Source: Corynebacterium glyciniphilum AJ 3170 (GTDB lineage Bacteria; Actinomycetota; Actinomycetes; Mycobacteriales; Mycobacteriaceae). Taken from it: a stretch of DNA of 64,000 nt. The notes under the pieces were generated by a model. That model saw only the letters and a program-made list of their open reading frames with translations. It made no database searches and was not told where the DNA came from. Shown here piece after piece: positions 62,718-64,000 of this stretch (the first letter of the stretch is position 1; every line of letters starts with the position of its first letter). The position numbers and the translations under genes are program-made. Where the stretch lies: assembly GCF_000626675.1 (NCBI RefSeq), contig NZ_CP006842.1:2418001-2482000 (forward strand), written 5' to 3'.

Positions 62718-63364
62718 GGCATCCTCGTTTCGCCGGTCATCGCACCGGTGGTCGTATGAATCTTCTTCTGCGACCACTTTGCCGCAGCCGGGGTCCAGGA
62801 GTCCAACGCGGCACTCAACCCGGAGACCTCGGTGAGGTGGATGAGCCCGTCGCGGTGCTCGGCGTTGAAGAAACCACGGGAGACCATCTGGTCGATCATT
62901 CCGAGAAGCGGAGCCCAGTACCACTCCACGTCCATCAACGCCACCGGCTTGTGGTGGATCCCGAGAACCTGGGCGGTCCACACCTCGAAGAACTCCTCGA
63001 GTGTGCCGATGCCACCGGGCAGGGTGACCATGGCGTCCGCCGTCTCCGCCATCCTGTTCTTGCGTTCATTCATGGTCTCGACGATCTCCAGGCTGGTCAG
63101 CCCGGTATGGCCGGTCTCCCCGTCGTACAGATGCCGGGTGATCACACCGTGGACGTCCATGCCCTCGTCCAGTGCGGTGTCTGCGGCGACACCCATCAGC
63201 CCGACGGATCCGCCGCCGTAAACCAGTGAATGCCCATTCGCTGCCAAGTGTCGGACGACAGCGACGGTCATGTCCCGGTAGCCAGGACTGTCCCCACTGG
63301 CGGAGCCGAGGTAGAGGGCGACACGTTTCGGTGCGACCCGGCTCGCTGTCGCTGTGACGGTCAC
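62714..63364 (-). CDS. LOG-family protein (cytokinin riboside 5'-monophosphate phosphoribohydrolase type)
   Basis: Protein of 216 residues from a GTG overlapping the folC stop by four bases. Family motifs: VALYLGSASGDSPGY, LVYGGGSVGLMGVAAD and LPGGIGTLEEFFEVWTAQVLG (the PGGxGTxxE nucleotide site). It releases a base from a nucleoside monophosphate, and bacterial members also act on AMP. It is coupled to folC and the DUF4233-type gene. Confidence 0.9.
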   Translation of the reverse strand: MTVTATASRVAPKRVALYLGSASGDSPGYRDMTVAVVRHLAANGHSLVYGGGSVGLMGVAADTALDEGMDVHGVITRHLYDGETGHTGLTSLEIVETMNERKNRMAETADAMVTLPGGIGTLEEFFEVWTAQVLGIHHKPVALMDVEWYWAPLLGMIDQMVSRGFFNAEHRDGLIHLTEVSGLSAALDSWTPAAAKWSQKKIHTTTGAMTGETRMP

Positions 63365-64000
63365 GCCGGATCCTTCCCGAACAAGGTTCTCGCGTCACCG
63401 GCGGTGACGACCGAACCGGTCACCAGGACTCCTGCTCCGGATACCTGGCTGTCGCCGAAGCCGCCGTCGTCCTCAGCGAGTTCCACGGCGAGTTCGACGG
63501 CACCGGGGAGGTTCGGCGCGACGTGGACACGCTCCTCGCCGAAGGCGTCCCGCGCATACTCTGCGAGGTCCTCGACATCGACCGCACGTGGCGAGGTGTT
63601 CTGGGTAACCACGATTTCATCGAGCACAGGCTCCAGTGCAGCGAGAATGCCGCGGGCATCCTTGTCTCCGAGTACACCGACGACGCCGATGAGGCGACGG
63701 AAGGAGAAATCCCGGTCAATGGCCTGGGCCAGTGCGCGTGCTCCGTGGGGGTTGTGGGAGGCGTCGATGAATACGCTCGGGGTCGCCCGCACCCGTTCCA
63801 GGCGCCCAGGTGAGCTCACCTGTGCGAAACCGCGCCGGACGGTCTCTTCGTCAAGCATGCGCCCGGCACCGGCACCGAAGAACGCTTCAACCGCGGCCAA
63901 AGCGGTGGCGGCGTTCCGAGCCTGATGGGCACCGGAGAGCGGCAGGAAGATGTCGGTGTAGACCCCGCCGAGTCCTTTCAGGGTGAGTGTCTGGCCGCCG
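63361..64000 (-). CDS. folC: folylpolyglutamate/dihydrofolate synthase (partial, 5' end outside window)
   Basis: C-terminal part of FolC, about 212 codons visible, open at the right edge. The segment LSGAHQARNAATALAAVEAF near the edge, then SPGRLERVRATPSVFIDASHNPHGARAL with the Mur ligase C-terminal motif (DxSHNP), and RLIGVVGVLGDKDARGI are diagnostic. It adds glutamate to folates with ATP. The gene leads the folC, LOG, DUF4233 operon with four-base overlaps. Confidence 0.95.
   Translation of the reverse strand, partial: GGQTLTLKGLGGVYTDIFLPLSGAHQARNAATALAAVEAFFGAGAGRMLDEETVRRGFAQVSSPGRLERVRATPSVFIDASHNPHGARALAQAIDRDFSFRRLIGVVGVLGDKDARGILAALEPVLDEIVVTQNTSPRAVDVEDLAEYARDAFGEERVHVAPNLPGAVELAVELAEDDGGFGDSQVSGAGVLVTGSVVTAGDARTLFGKDPA

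Overview
The window is GC-rich actinobacterial chromosome. The conserved backbone runs folC, LOG-family gene, DUF4233-type gene, ndk, rne, rplU, rpmA, obg, proB, proA, nadD, rsfS, phosphoglycerate-mutase-like gene, degV, comEA, comEC, holA, then rpsT and lepA. I know this order from Corynebacterium and close relatives. A lipoprotein-rich cell envelope, a DtxR-like box and a GlxR-like box fit that assignment. The genus is an inference; no rRNA or tRNA gene was seen.

Positions 1-5.6 kb hold a tightly coupled minus-strand operon: LacI-type regulator, short-chain dehydrogenase, CoA-transferase, thiolase and MFS transporter. It looks like an uptake and degradation route for a 3-hydroxy or 3-keto acid. 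Behind its promoter lies the frameshifted tail of an allophanate hydrolase gene (5.7-6.1 kb). Positions 6.1-11.2 kb are a visibly AT-rich island holding an IS3-family element, two inverted remnants of a second DDE transposase, an orphan membrane protein gene, and an unrecognised two-gene operon (337-aa soluble protein and 4-TM membrane protein). That operon starts 4 bases after the lepA stop codon.

Positions 11.2-17.8 kb hold lepA and rpsT. Between them are small envelope genes and a plus-strand run of PemK/MazF-like, AlkB, Tag and a degenerate IrrE-like gene, which reads as an alkylation-repair group. Positions 17.9-40.5 kb are accessory metabolism: a decayed esterase lipoprotein gene, an iron-siderophore-type binding protein with a DtxR-like box, an AddAB-like nuclease/helicase pair, two divergent acyl-CoA dehydrogenases, and a probable ureide/hydantoin/amide cluster (NCS1 and MHS transporters, PucR-type regulator, amidohydrolase, M20 amidase). 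Two tandem intact esterase lipoproteins related to the decayed one, and an NTF2-flavin monooxygenase fusion, complete it.

Positions 40.5-64 kb are mostly housekeeping on the minus strand: DNA polymerase III delta, competence-type DNA uptake proteins, DegV, ribosome silencing, NAD and proline synthesis, Obg, L21/L27, RNase E, nucleoside diphosphate kinase and folate polyglutamylation. Small plus-strand genes are interspersed. Notable oddities are a Tag glycosylase without most of its zinc ligands, DegV with a roughly 150-residue charged insert, RNase E with an IF2-type N-terminal module, and a strong hairpin between proB and proA.
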